Shown: one piece after another, positions 56,961 to 64,000 of the stretch
How positions within the stretch are numbered: the first letter of the stretch is position 1
Layout: each line of letters begins with the position of its first letter
The notes under the pieces: model-generated
Seen by the model: the letters and a program-made list of their open reading frames with translations, nothing else
Told to the model about the DNA's origin: nothing
Database searches by the model: none
Source of the DNA: Rhizobium sp. NFR07
GTDB taxonomy: Bacteria > Pseudomonadota > Alphaproteobacteria > Rhizobiales > Rhizobiaceae
Assembly: GCF_900111905.1 (NCBI RefSeq)
Contig: NZ_FOKM01000003.1
Location: 434,001-498,000 of the forward strand
Length of the DNA stretch: 64,000 bases
Direction: 5' to 3'
Translations under genes and position numbers: made by a program

Positions 56961-58244
56961 TCAGCTCTCGTCCGCCTGCAGCAGGATCTCGATGCGGCGG
57001 TTGCCGTCGGCGAACGGATCGTCCGGCACCTGAAGTCGTCGGTCTGCAAAACCGGAAACCTGCTTGATGCGATCTTCCGCCAATCCGCCATGGACCAGCA
57101 TGTAATAGGCGCTGTGGGCGCGGGACATGGACAGGCGCCAGTTATCGTTGCCGCCGCCCTTGAACTGCCGTCCGTCCGTATGGCCGCGAATGACGATATC
57201 GCCCTTCTTTTCCTTCAGGACCTGGCCGATCTTCTCCATGGCAAGCACCATGTCCTGCCGCGGCACGGCCGAACCGACATTGAACATCGGGTCTTCGGTC
57301 TGGTCAGAAATGGTGATCAGCACGCCGCCTTCAGCCGGAGTAACGATCAATCCTTCCGTCAGCTTGCCGGGCACGCCGGACAGCTGCTTTTCGAGCTCAT
57401 CGCGCAGATTGTCGGCATCCACCTGGGCTTCCGCTTCCGCGGGCTTGCCCTCAACCGTATTCTCGCTGTCGGTAGGTTTGCCCTCGGCGGTCTTGTTCGT
57501 CTCGGACGACTTCCCTTCGGCGGCTTCAGGCTTCGACGGCACGGCAAGCGCAACCTCAGTGGCCTCTTCCGGCGATTTCTCGGCCGTTGGCAATGCGGTC
57601 TCCTGCGCCAGCGGATCCTGGCTCGGATCAACCTTGACTGCCTGGGATGGGCCTTCGGCGCGGGTCACCTGGATCTGCTTCGTCCAGAAATCCGGATCGA
57701 ACGGGTCGCGATAGGCCTCACCGCCATCGGCGCCGGTCGCCGGGCCGGAATCGCTCGCCCCGCCCTCGCCCTTGGCGCTGACATTGGCCTGCTGGCCGAC
57801 TTCCTGGGCGATCTCTGCCAGGACGGAATAAGGATTCTCGAAGAAATCGGCCTCGGAATAATTGGTCTCGTCGCCGGAAGTCGAGGTCATGTCCTCGCCG
57901 GTCGCAGCAGCCGAACCGACGACGGAGCCTTCGCCCTTCACCTTGGACTGGGCGCTTTCCTCCTCGCCCTCGGCCTGGTCGACGGGCTTTTCCAGCCCCT
58001 TCTTCGCCGGCGTTTCGTCCGACAGCTTGATGGGATTGAAATAGCTCGCCATCGAGGCCTTGGTTTCCTCGTTGGCGGCATTGACCAGCCACATGACGAG
58101 GAAGAATGCCATCATCGCGGTCATGAAGTCGGCATAGGCGATTTTCCACGCGCCACCATGCGCGCCATCGTCATGGCCGCCGCCGTGACGCTTGACGATG
58201 ATGATCTCGTTCTTGCCGTGGTGGTGATTTTCGCCTTCGCTCAT
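56961..58244 (-). CDS. motB: Flagellar stator protein MotB
   Basis: The 427-residue protein has a basic, His-rich N-terminus, then a single membrane helix [20 protein letters not shown] in which Asp39 is the proton-carrying residue. A long acidic Glu/Lys/Pro-rich linker follows, then an OmpA-like peptidoglycan-binding domain ([34 protein letters not shown]). It forms the stator with MotA, which is not in the window. The start at 58244 overlaps the upstream gene by ATGA; a longer frame (58274) is rejected. Confidence 0.95.
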   Translation of the reverse strand: MSEGENHHHGKNEIIIVKRHGGGHDDGAHGGAWKIAYADFMTAMMAFFLVMWLVNAANEETKASMASYFNPIKLSDETPAKKGLEKPVDQAEGEEESAQSKVKGEGSVVGSAAATGEDMTSTSGDETNYSEADFFENPYSVLAEIAQEVGQQANVSAKGEGGASDSGPATGADGGEAYRDPFDPDFWTKQIQVTRAEGPSQAVKVDPSQDPLAQETALPTAEKSPEEATEVALAVPSKPEAAEGKSSETNKTAEGKPTDSENTVEGKPAEAEAQVDADNLRDELEKQLSGVPGKLTEGLIVTPAEGGVLITISDQTEDPMFNVGSAVPRQDMVLAMEKIGQVLKEKKGDIVIRGHTDGRQFKGGGNDNWRLSMSRAHSAYYMLVHGGLAEDRIKQVSGFADRRLQVPDDPFADGNRRIEILLQADES

Positions 58245-58879
58245 CCCAGCACTTTCTTCAGACTTGCGGACCATGCCGACATACGGGTGACGAGCGACGC
58301 ATCACCGAGTTCAACGGTGAGGTCGACATCGTCGGATTCGACATGCCGGATGACAGTCGCGTTATCACCAAGGCGCGTACGCAGCGCCTCGAACATCGGT
58401 GTCGGCCCGCGCACGGTTACCGCGTTGACCTCGCCCTCAATGATCGCCGCCTTGATAAGGTCGGCGAGATCGGCCGTGGCCTTGGCTGCAACGGCGTCCT
58501 CCACCAGCGGCGCGAGCACGCGCGCCGTCTGTTCCGCAACTTCCTGCGCGGTCGCGGTGGCGAAAGCCTCGACACGGGCCGCGATAGTCGCGGCAAGTTC
58601 GCCTTCCAGCCTCTCCTTCAGCGCCGCCATCTCGGTCTCGTGGGCCTCGACGAGCGCTGCCCGGTCCGCGGCCCAGCGCTGCTCCCATTCGTCGGCCGCT
58701 TCCTGTTTGCCCCTGGCAAGGGCATCGGCGCGCTCGGCCTCGATATCGACCGGCTCTTCGGCCGGCAACGCCAGGACATCGCTCAGGTCGGGCGCGAACA
58801 TATCGAGCTCGTCGTCCATGACAGGCGGAGGCGGCGGGGCGCCGAAATCCTTCAGGTAGCGGGCAATCGACGCGCTCAT
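58241..58879 (-). CDS. FliH-like/flagellar-locus hypothetical protein
   Basis: The 212-residue protein starts [19 protein letters not shown]. It then has a long charged helix ([40 protein letters not shown]) and a C-terminal globular part ([20 protein letters not shown]). This layout (disordered head, coiled coil, compact tail) is like FliH, the regulator of the FliI export ATPase, but similarity by eye is weak. In rhizobia an unassigned gene commonly lies directly before motB. The ATG at 58879 has GGAG seven bases upstream, better than ATG 58885. It overlaps motB by ATGA. Confidence 0.62.
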   Translation of the reverse strand: MSASIARYLKDFGAPPPPPVMDDELDMFAPDLSDVLALPAEEPVDIEAERADALARGKQEAADEWEQRWAADRAALVEAHETEMAALKERLEGELAATIAARVEAFATATAQEVAEQTARVLAPLVEDAVAAKATADLADLIKAAIIEGEVNAVTVRGPTPMFEALRTRLGDNATVIRHVESDDVDLTVELGDASLVTRMSAWSASLKKVLG

Positions 58880-59139
58880 CGGCATGCTCCGTTCTCTGCC
58901 GATCCGCCGGCGAGACGCGCCTGCAGACGGGCGCACCCTCCGTGCCGATCATTGGAACCTTGCAGCGTCTTCGCCATCATAGCCTTGTCCTGAAACCGTT
59001 TCGCGATCCGCCGGACGACGGACCGGATCATCCCATGTTCAGCGAAACGCTAGACCGGTAAACTTGCGCGAGGATGAAGGCGGAGCCCGCAGGCGCTCTG
59101 CGGACTGCCAACGCTTGATATTCGCGCGGCCGTTCGACC

Positions 59140-60177
59140 TTACTGCTGGAACAGCTGGAGAATGTTCTCGGCGTTGCTGTTGGCGATCGACAGGGACTGG
59201 ATGCCAAGCTGCTGCTGGGTCTGCAGCGCCTTGAGCCTGGTCGATTCCTCGTTCATGTCCGCATCCACAAGACGGCCGACCCCCTTGTCGATAACGTCCG
59301 TCAGCGAAGCGACGAAATCCTCCTGCAGGTCGATACGGCTCTGGATGGAGCCGAGACTGGAGGCGGCGCTGGTCATGGCGAGAAGCTGCTTGTCGACGAA
59401 GCTCTCGATGATGTCGAGCACGTCCTCTTCGGTCGAGATCGGCTCGACCGCATCGTCCGGATCGAGATTGGCGGCATTGTTGATCTCGGTCAGGTAATCG
59501 CTGAGCTTGTTGATATCGAGATTGAAGACGGAGAAGCTGAGCCGGGTTTCGGGATTCTCCGGATCGAGCTGGGCCTGCTTGTCGAGAATGGCCTGATTGC
59601 CGCCGCTCAGATCGAAAAGAACCGTCGATTCGTCGAGAACATAGTCGACCGTCTGAACCTGGACTGCTCCCTGGGCCGTACGCGTGAAGGACGCCACTAC
59701 CTCCTTGGTCACCGGCGTCAGTTCGGCGACCACATCCGGATCATCCGGGTCGCCGCCATCGCTGATCTTGTCCTGCAGCCAGTTCTCGCCGGAGAAGGCG
59801 GCGGAATCGGAAATGCTCTTCAGCTGCGCCTGCAACTGGGTGATTTCTTCCTGGATCTTGTTGCGGTTGGAGCCGACGCCGTAGGCAGCAACGAGCTTGG
59901 TCTTGATTTCGGTGACGGTCTCGATGGCGCTCTGCATGCCGGCATAGGCAGTATCCACCTTCGCGGCGCCAAGCCCCAGGGCGTCCTGGACCGTGGACAG
60001 TGCCTGGTTGTCGGAACGCATCGTCGTCGCGATCGACCAGTAGGCAGCATTGTCGGCGGCGGTTTCGACCCGAGCACCGGAGGATACGCGCGCCTGCGTC
60101 GTTTCAAGGGTGCGATCGATCGCGCGTAGGGTCTGCAGGGCAGCCATGGCCGCGCTGTTGGTGAGAATACTGGTCAT
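59140..60177 (-). CDS. Flagellin
   Basis: The 345-residue flagellin has a conserved D0/D1 N-terminus (TSILTNSAAMAALQTLRAID, ARVSSGARVETAADNAAYWS) and C-terminus (LVDADMNEESTRLKALQTQQ, SIANSNAENILQLFQQ). The central domain is acidic (SDGGDPDDPDVVAELTP). It has the usual rhizobial complex-flagellin layout; which of FlaA-D it matches cannot be decided. It is the only flagellin gene seen, whereas many rhizobia carry several in tandem here. It is monocistronic-looking, with a leader likely bound by FlbT, and a CtrA-type box at 60285. Confidence 0.95.
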   Translation of the reverse strand: MTSILTNSAAMAALQTLRAIDRTLETTQARVSSGARVETAADNAAYWSIATTMRSDNQALSTVQDALGLGAAKVDTAYAGMQSAIETVTEIKTKLVAAYGVGSNRNKIQEEITQLQAQLKSISDSAAFSGENWLQDKISDGGDPDDPDVVAELTPVTKEVVASFTRTAQGAVQVQTVDYVLDESTVLFDLSGGNQAILDKQAQLDPENPETRLSFSVFNLDINKLSDYLTEINNAANLDPDDAVEPISTEEDVLDIIESFVDKQLLAMTSAASSLGSIQSRIDLQEDFVASLTDVIDKGVGRLVDADMNEESTRLKALQTQQQLGIQSLSIANSNAENILQLFQQ

Positions 60178-60284
60178 CGCTGGCCGTGCCTCAGTCAGAA
60201 TGTCTGGAAAATCCGGGATGGGTCACAGGAACAGCAAGAGGCCTCATGCCGGTCGCACGTTAAACTTGGGCAACCTTGCCGTTC

Positions 60285-60300
60285 TTAACAAATCATTAAC
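60285..60300. promoter_or_regulatory. CtrA-type box upstream of flagellin
   Basis: TTAA (60285-60288), N7, TTAAC (60296-60300), an exact consensus match, with a further TTAAC at 60306. It lies 108 bp upstream of the flagellin start. Confidence 0.6.
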
Positions 60301-60458
60301 GTTCATTAACAGATGGATTTGCAGTCTTACAAGTCGTAATCCGGCTTCCAGGCGCCTGATGACTGTGGTGCGGCAGGGTTCGCGCAAGCTTTACTTCCCC
60401 CGCACCAGCAACGGGAATGTCGGCCCCGGTGACATCTGTAACCTGTCGCAACTTGCCG

Positions 60459-60474
60459 TTAACCGAATTTTAAC
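60459..60474. promoter_or_regulatory. CtrA-type box nearer the octapeptide-repeat gene
   Basis: TTAA (60459-60462), N7, TTAAC (60470-60474), an exact consensus match. It lies 290 bp before the repeat gene and 282 bp before flagellin, so the target is ambiguous. Confidence 0.55.
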
Positions 60475-60763
60475 TAGCCATTACTAGCTTGCAGGTAATC
60501 GAGCGTGTCCGCCGGAAATCGCTTCTGCCTTCAGGCAGTAAATTTCCGAGATGCGACGGCTCGCAAAAAGGCGCAAGGATCGGCGTTCACCAACTCCGAT
60601 GCATGATGTTTCTTCACGCGCAGGCTCATGTCGGGCCATGTTTCCAAAAGAATTTGACGTGCCGTTTCGGTTCAGGCTTCCGGGATTGAGTTTATCCAGG
60701 GCTGATCCTTCCGAATTCGGCGAATGCCAATAAATTTTGTGGTGCGGGCGGAGAAACATAGCT

Positions 60764-63580
60764 GTGACCTCTATTTCCTCTATGACGCTTGCCCAGGTTC
60801 GTGCGCTGACGACCGACGAGATCGGCGCGCTGACGACAACTCAGATGTCAGAGTTCTCGCGTAGCCAGATAGGCGTGCTGAGCGCCAAGCAGGTGGCGGC
60901 GCTCTCGACCCAGAACGTTTCGGGCATGAGCAGCACCCAGCTCAGCGCCGTCAAGACCAGCGCGATCATCGGCCTGACCGCCGAGCAGATCGGTGCCCTG
61001 TCTGCCACGCAGATCGAAAAGCTTTCCTCCGCCCAGGTCGGCGTCCTTCATGTCGATCAACTTTCCGCCTTCAGCGCGGAACAGGTCGGCGCGCTGACGT
61101 CGCTGCAGATCCGCGCGCTCAGCTCGTCCGATTTTGCGGCCTTCTCGAGTGAAGATCTCGCGACCTTCACAGAAGGCGAAATTGCAGCAATTGGCAGCAC
61201 CGCTATTCGCGGCCTTTCCGACGACCTCATCGAAGGCCTTTCCGAAGCGCAGGTTCAGGCGCTGACATCCCGCCAGATCGCCGCCTTCAGCACCGAACAG
61301 GTTGCCGTTCTCACCGCCGCCCATCTCGACAGCCTGACGCCCGCGCAGATCGGCAGCTTCTCTTCCCGCCAGATCGGCGGTCTCAGCCTCGAAGCCTTCT
61401 CGCCCACTCAGGCGGCCGCCCTGTCGACGGGTTTAATCGCCGCACTCAAGAGCGCCGATGTCGCCGCACTCAGCCAGGAGCAGGTCGGCGCGCTGACCGA
61501 AAAGCAGATTGCCGCCCTGAAGTCGGATGCCATACGCGGCCTCGAAGAGGAAGACATCGCCTCCCTCACGTCTGAAAAGATCGAGGCTCTGGGAACCAAC
61601 GGACTGCGCGGTCTCACGGCAGAGCAGATCGCCGGGTTTTCCGATACGCAGGTCAAAGCAATCAGCACCAAGCAGATCAGCGTTCTGTCAAATGCGCAGA
61701 TCGGTTCCCTGATATCGACCAATATGAGCGCGATGTCCGAGGGGCAGATCGGTGCACTGACGGCGCGTCAGCTGACCGGAACAGACTTGTCCGCATTCGA
61801 GGATACCGACATTGCAGCACTGTCGACCCGCGTCATCGCGGCCTTCAAGAGCGCCGATATCGCAGCCCTGAGTTCCGAGCAGATCGGCGGCCTAACGGAC
61901 AAGCAGCTTGGTGCACTGACCAGGATCGGCATGGGGGGCCTTCAGGGCGAAGACATCACCGCGATTGCGCCGGATAAGCTCAAGCTTGTCAACAAGACCT
62001 CGATTACCGGCCTTTCGACTGCCAATATCCTCCTGCTGTCGAACGAACAGGTCGGCGCCTTGACCAGCCTGCAGATTGCAGCGCTCAGCACCGAGCAGGT
62101 GGCGACACTGACGGCTGCGCATATGGACAATCTGAGCGAAGAACAGCTCAAGTCCCTGAAGCCCAGCCAGGCTTCGGCCATCGATATCGAAGCGCTCGGC
62201 GATGAGAAGATCACGGCCCTGTCCGATGACGTGATCTCGGCTCTCAGGAGCAACCAGATCGCCGCCATGTCCGAAGAGCAAGCTGAGGCGCTCACCGAGA
62301 GCCAGGTCGCCGCCCTCTCCGCCACCGGCATCCGCGGGCTGACGCCCGACCAGATCAAGACATTCACCCCGACCGAGATCTCACTGCTCGATCGCCGCGC
62401 CGTTCTAGCCCTTTCCGAAGACGTCGTCGCGGGAATGACCGATGATCAGGTCAAGTCGCTGACCTCCGTCCAGCTTTCTGCCATGTCGAGCGCGCAGATT
62501 GCGGCCTTCACGCCGGCTCAAACCTCGGTCCTGACCGTGACGCAGCTGGCGGACTTCGGAGCCAAGCAGGCCCAGGGCCTCAACATCACGGCACTTGAGA
62601 CCGTACAGATCGCAGCTCTTTCGACGAAGGCGATCGCCGGTCTGCAGGCGAGCCAGATCACCGCCCTCAGCGAGGAACAGGCTACCGCGCTCACCACGAT
62701 CCAGATCGCGGCGCTTACGGCCGCGGAACTGCATGCACTCGATGCCGAAAACCTGGCGACGTTCGAACCGGACGAAATCGCGGCGATCAGCACTCGCGCC
62801 ATTAGCGGTATCTCCAACGAAGCGATCGCTGAACTGTCCAACGAACAGTTGCTGGCGCTGACAGAGGACCAGATCGGCAAGCTCTCGAGCCTGCAGGTTG
62901 GAGCGCTACAGGCAGATCAGCTCGAGGCGATGGAACCCGAGCAGATCGGCTGGCTGTCCTCCCGCCAGGCCAAGGCTCTCGACGTCGCGGCACTTTCCAC
63001 GCTGCAGATCGCGGCTTTCTCGACGAGCCTCGTCAGCGCCCTGACGAGCAGCCAGATGGCGTCGCTCACGAGCGAACAGCTCGGCGCCTTTACCGACGAG
63101 CATCTCGGAGCCCTCAAGCTCGACGCCGTTTCAGGCATCACGACGGACAACATCGCCGGTCTTTCCGCCGAATCATTGTCTCAGATCAGCACGAGATCGA
63201 TCAGCGCCCTGTCGACCGCCGCAGTGCAGGTGTTGAACGACGAGCAGGTACAGGCCCTGACATCCGACCAGATCACCAAGATGCGGGCAGACCAGATCGG
63301 TGCGCTTTCTGTAGCGCAGGTCACCCTGCTCGATTCCGAACAGATCGGAGCCCTCAGCTCTGCCCAGATCGCAGCCATGCTGATGGAGGAGATCGCAACC
63401 TTTACTACGGACGAGATTGCCGCAATCAACAGCCGAGCGATCAAAGGACTTGCGACAGAAGACTTTTCCGCGCTTGAACTTGAGCAACTGGATGCCTTTA
63501 CCGGCGAACAGATCAAAGCAATGACCGGCGCTCAGGTGAATGCCGTTGTTTCTGCTTACCTCGAGTACGAAAACGTCTAG
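60764..63580 (+). CDS. Giant octapeptide-repeat protein (938 aa), function unknown
   Basis: Apart from about 7 N-terminal and 10 C-terminal residues, the protein is a continuous octapeptide array, [ST]-x-x-[QE]-[IVL]-x-[AG]-[LF] (examples TAEQIGAL, SSEQIGGL, STEQVATL). I count 112 octads plus five pentads that break register (SLEAF, DLSAF, DIEAL, NITAL, DVAAL) every 133 residues. S-x-x-Q/E is a helix-capping box, so each octad may start a short helix, suggesting a helical solenoid; that is inference. No signal peptide, membrane helix or cysteine occurs within the array. The start is taken as GTG 60764 with GGAG upstream; ATG 60782 is an alternative. It is divergent from flagellin. A paralogue starts at 63910. 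I do not recognise a characterised family; a secreted surface or adhesion protein is one guess. Confidence 0.85.
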   Translation: MTSISSMTLAQVRALTTDEIGALTTTQMSEFSRSQIGVLSAKQVAALSTQNVSGMSSTQLSAVKTSAIIGLTAEQIGALSATQIEKLSSAQVGVLHVDQLSAFSAEQVGALTSLQIRALSSSDFAAFSSEDLATFTEGEIAAIGSTAIRGLSDDLIEGLSEAQVQALTSRQIAAFSTEQVAVLTAAHLDSLTPAQIGSFSSRQIGGLSLEAFSPTQAAALSTGLIAALKSADVAALSQEQVGALTEKQIAALKSDAIRGLEEEDIASLTSEKIEALGTNGLRGLTAEQIAGFSDTQVKAISTKQISVLSNAQIGSLISTNMSAMSEGQIGALTARQLTGTDLSAFEDTDIAALSTRVIAAFKSADIAALSSEQIGGLTDKQLGALTRIGMGGLQGEDITAIAPDKLKLVNKTSITGLSTANILLLSNEQVGALTSLQIAALSTEQVATLTAAHMDNLSEEQLKSLKPSQASAIDIEALGDEKITALSDDVISALRSNQIAAMSEEQAEALTESQVAALSATGIRGLTPDQIKTFTPTEISLLDRRAVLALSEDVVAGMTDDQVKSLTSVQLSAMSSAQIAAFTPAQTSVLTVTQLADFGAKQAQGLNITALETVQIAALSTKAIAGLQASQITALSEEQATALTTIQIAALTAAELHALDAENLATFEPDEIAAISTRAISGISNEAIAELSNEQLLALTEDQIGKLSSLQVGALQADQLEAMEPEQIGWLSSRQAKALDVAALSTLQIAAFSTSLVSALTSSQMASLTSEQLGAFTDEHLGALKLDAVSGITTDNIAGLSAESLSQISTRSISALSTAAVQVLNDEQVQALTSDQITKMRADQIGALSVAQVTLLDSEQIGALSSAQIAAMLMEEIATFTTDEIAAINSRAIKGLATEDFSALELEQLDAFTGEQIKAMTGAQVNAVVSAYLEYENV
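60785..63547 (+). repeat. Two-level coding repeat: 24-bp units within a 399-bp superperiod
   Basis: Units of 24 bp (8 codons) run in register from 60785. Five super-repeats of exactly 399 bp (15 octads, one pentad, one octad) cover 61025-61423, 61424-61822, 61823-62221, 62222-62620 and 62621-63019. Ten octads precede them and 22 follow without a further pentad. The five pentads start at 61385, 61784, 62183, 62582 and 62981. DNA identity between units is low, so this is an old, structurally constrained repeat and not a recent slippage array. Confidence 0.9.
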
Positions 63581-63909
63581 AAACAAGAATAAATAGGCCG
63601 GTATTAAATGATTTTAAACACTTAGGCACAATAATCCGATCGAAAGCAAAGGCCATGTACTTAAGGCAACCCTGAATGAGACAGGAATGCCGGTTTCAAA
63701 CGAGTAGATGGAACTTACTTTCTAAGGCGCGGGAAACAGAGAAATCACCTCTCTGCATGCATGAAGCCATTCCGATGCGCTGGCTCACGGGAGCCATGTC
63801 TCACCCAGCTTTGTCTTCTTTTCGTCAATGACGCTCCAGGTCGCGTGATGCGGCCTTTGGCTCCAGCGACCTGAGACGACGTTTCATTCTTTCCCTATTG
63901 GAGATTTCC
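63581..63909. other. Spacer between the two octapeptide-repeat genes
   Basis: A 329-bp non-coding stretch, AT-rich at its left end (TTAA-N6-TTAA near 63610, not the CtrA spacing). It holds a small hairpin GGCTC-ACGG-GAGCC (63782-63795) and an inverted repeat CAGGTCGC (63837-63844)/GCGACCTG (63866-63873) with a 21-nt loop, 36 bp before the next start codon. No T tract follows either. A separate promoter for the second gene is likely. Confidence 0.5.
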
Positions 63910-64000
63910 ATGGCTCTCGACGCATTCATCAGCAACATTTCCGCAACGCAGGTCAAGTCGCTCAGCAACACCACTATCGGTCAGCTGGTCTCGGAAGATG
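63910..64000 (+). CDS. Second octapeptide-repeat protein, N-terminal fragment (runs off window)
   Basis: The ATG at 63910 has TTGGAGA upstream and opens a frame to the window edge. The first residues MALDAFISNI are followed by SATQVKSL and SNTTIGQL, the same octad [ST]-x-x-[QT]-[IV]-x-x-L as the preceding gene, then VSED. The N-terminus differs from the first protein. It is therefore a tandem paralogue, 329 bp downstream in the same direction. Only 30 codons are visible, so total length is unknown. Confidence 0.75.
   Translation, partial: MALDAFISNISATQVKSLSNTTIGQLVSED

Larger units (their letters stand above)
60178..60763. promoter_or_regulatory. Divergent intergenic region between flagellin and the octapeptide-repeat gene
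   Basis: This 586-bp spacer serves the flagellin gene leftward and the repeat gene rightward. It is AT-rich between 60260 and 60480 with three TTAAC steps spaced 11 and 10 bp (60285, 60296, 60306) and two full CtrA-type boxes. An open frame on the minus strand in 60484-60759 has no protein-like composition or ribosome site and is rejected. Confidence 0.65.

Noticed and set aside
57090..58859. A 589-codon plus-strand open frame opposite motB and the FliH-like gene
   Set aside because: Antisense to two well-supported genes with overlapping starts and no recognisable domain.
59088..59104. CCGCAG/CTGCGG stem downstream of flagellin
   Set aside because: Only six base pairs and no T tract, too weak to call the flagellin terminator.
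60484..60759. A 91-codon minus-strand frame between flagellin and the repeat gene
   Set aside because: Composition is not protein-like, there is no ribosome site, and it covers the probable promoter region.
60785..63547. Regular short repeats that could suggest a CRISPR or minisatellite
   Set aside because: The 24-bp units are diverged at DNA level, translate into a conserved octapeptide in one open frame and have no identical repeats or spacers.
63609..63624. TTAA pair downstream of the repeat gene
   Set aside because: Spacing is N6, not the N7 of the CtrA consensus.

Overview
The window is GC-rich, dense, mostly intact chromosomal DNA from an alphaproteobacterium, almost certainly a Rhizobiaceae member (Rhizobium/Neorhizobium/Agrobacterium/Ensifer relatives). 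The basis is gene content and order: an aglEFGAK alpha-glucoside operon close to zwf-pgl-edd; the flagellar order motB-motC-motD, rem, flgE-flgK-flgL-flaF-flbT-flgD-fliQ-flhA-fliR; FlaF/FlbT and Rem; a tRNA-His without G-1 and with A73; and two copies of a RIME-like GC-rich intergenic repeat. No prophage, insertion sequence, CRISPR array or rRNA was seen.

Layout. 1-2.5 kb: the 3' end of a phosphoketolase gene, a divergent SDR/AraC pair and tRNA-His. 2.6-9.8 kb: a phasin, a 1404-residue PdhS/DivJ/PleC-type histidine kinase with two acidic low-complexity linkers and a CtrA-type box in its leader, and acetoacetyl-CoA synthetase. The phasin and the synthetase both belong to polyhydroxybutyrate metabolism. 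9.9-16 kb: an AsmA-like protein convergent on a potFGHI polyamine importer operon. 16-19.4 kb: an ScfR/RamB-type regulator divergent from isocitrate lyase aceA, then the first RIME-like repeat. 19.6-26 kb: a chemoreceptor, a BaiN/HI0933-type flavoprotein, and a PuuA-like/PuuB-like pair that probably degrades the polyamines the importer brings in. 26-31.4 kb: the Entner-Doudoroff genes zwf-pgl-edd, a peptidase E-like gene and a small conserved gene. 31.5-39.3 kb: the aglEFGAK operon, carrying the second RIME-like copy between aglE and aglF, and folD. 39.4-41.9 kb: a kinase-less Wzz/GumC-type protein and a divergent WecG/TagA/CpsF-like protein.

42-60.2 kb is a continuous minus-strand flagellar region: one flagellin gene, a FliH-like gene with motB, motC, motD and a lytic transglycosylase, the regulator rem with its own terminator, then a 13-gene hook, filament-junction and export run with many overlapping or abutting genes. 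TTAA-N7-TTAA sites (the CtrA consensus) lie upstream of the PdhS-type kinase, of rem and of flagellin, and also in the leader of the gene described next. This suggests one cell-cycle-linked regulon.

The most unusual content is at the right end. A divergent gene (60764-63580) encodes 938 residues made almost entirely of an octapeptide repeat, [ST]-x-x-[QE]-[IVL]-x-[AG]-[LF]. I count 112 octads in register, broken by five pentapeptides spaced exactly 133 residues (399 nt) apart. A second gene with the same octads starts at 63910 and runs off the window, so this is a tandem paralogue family beside the flagellin gene. I do not recognise a characterised family for it and regard it as the best candidate for something undescribed.
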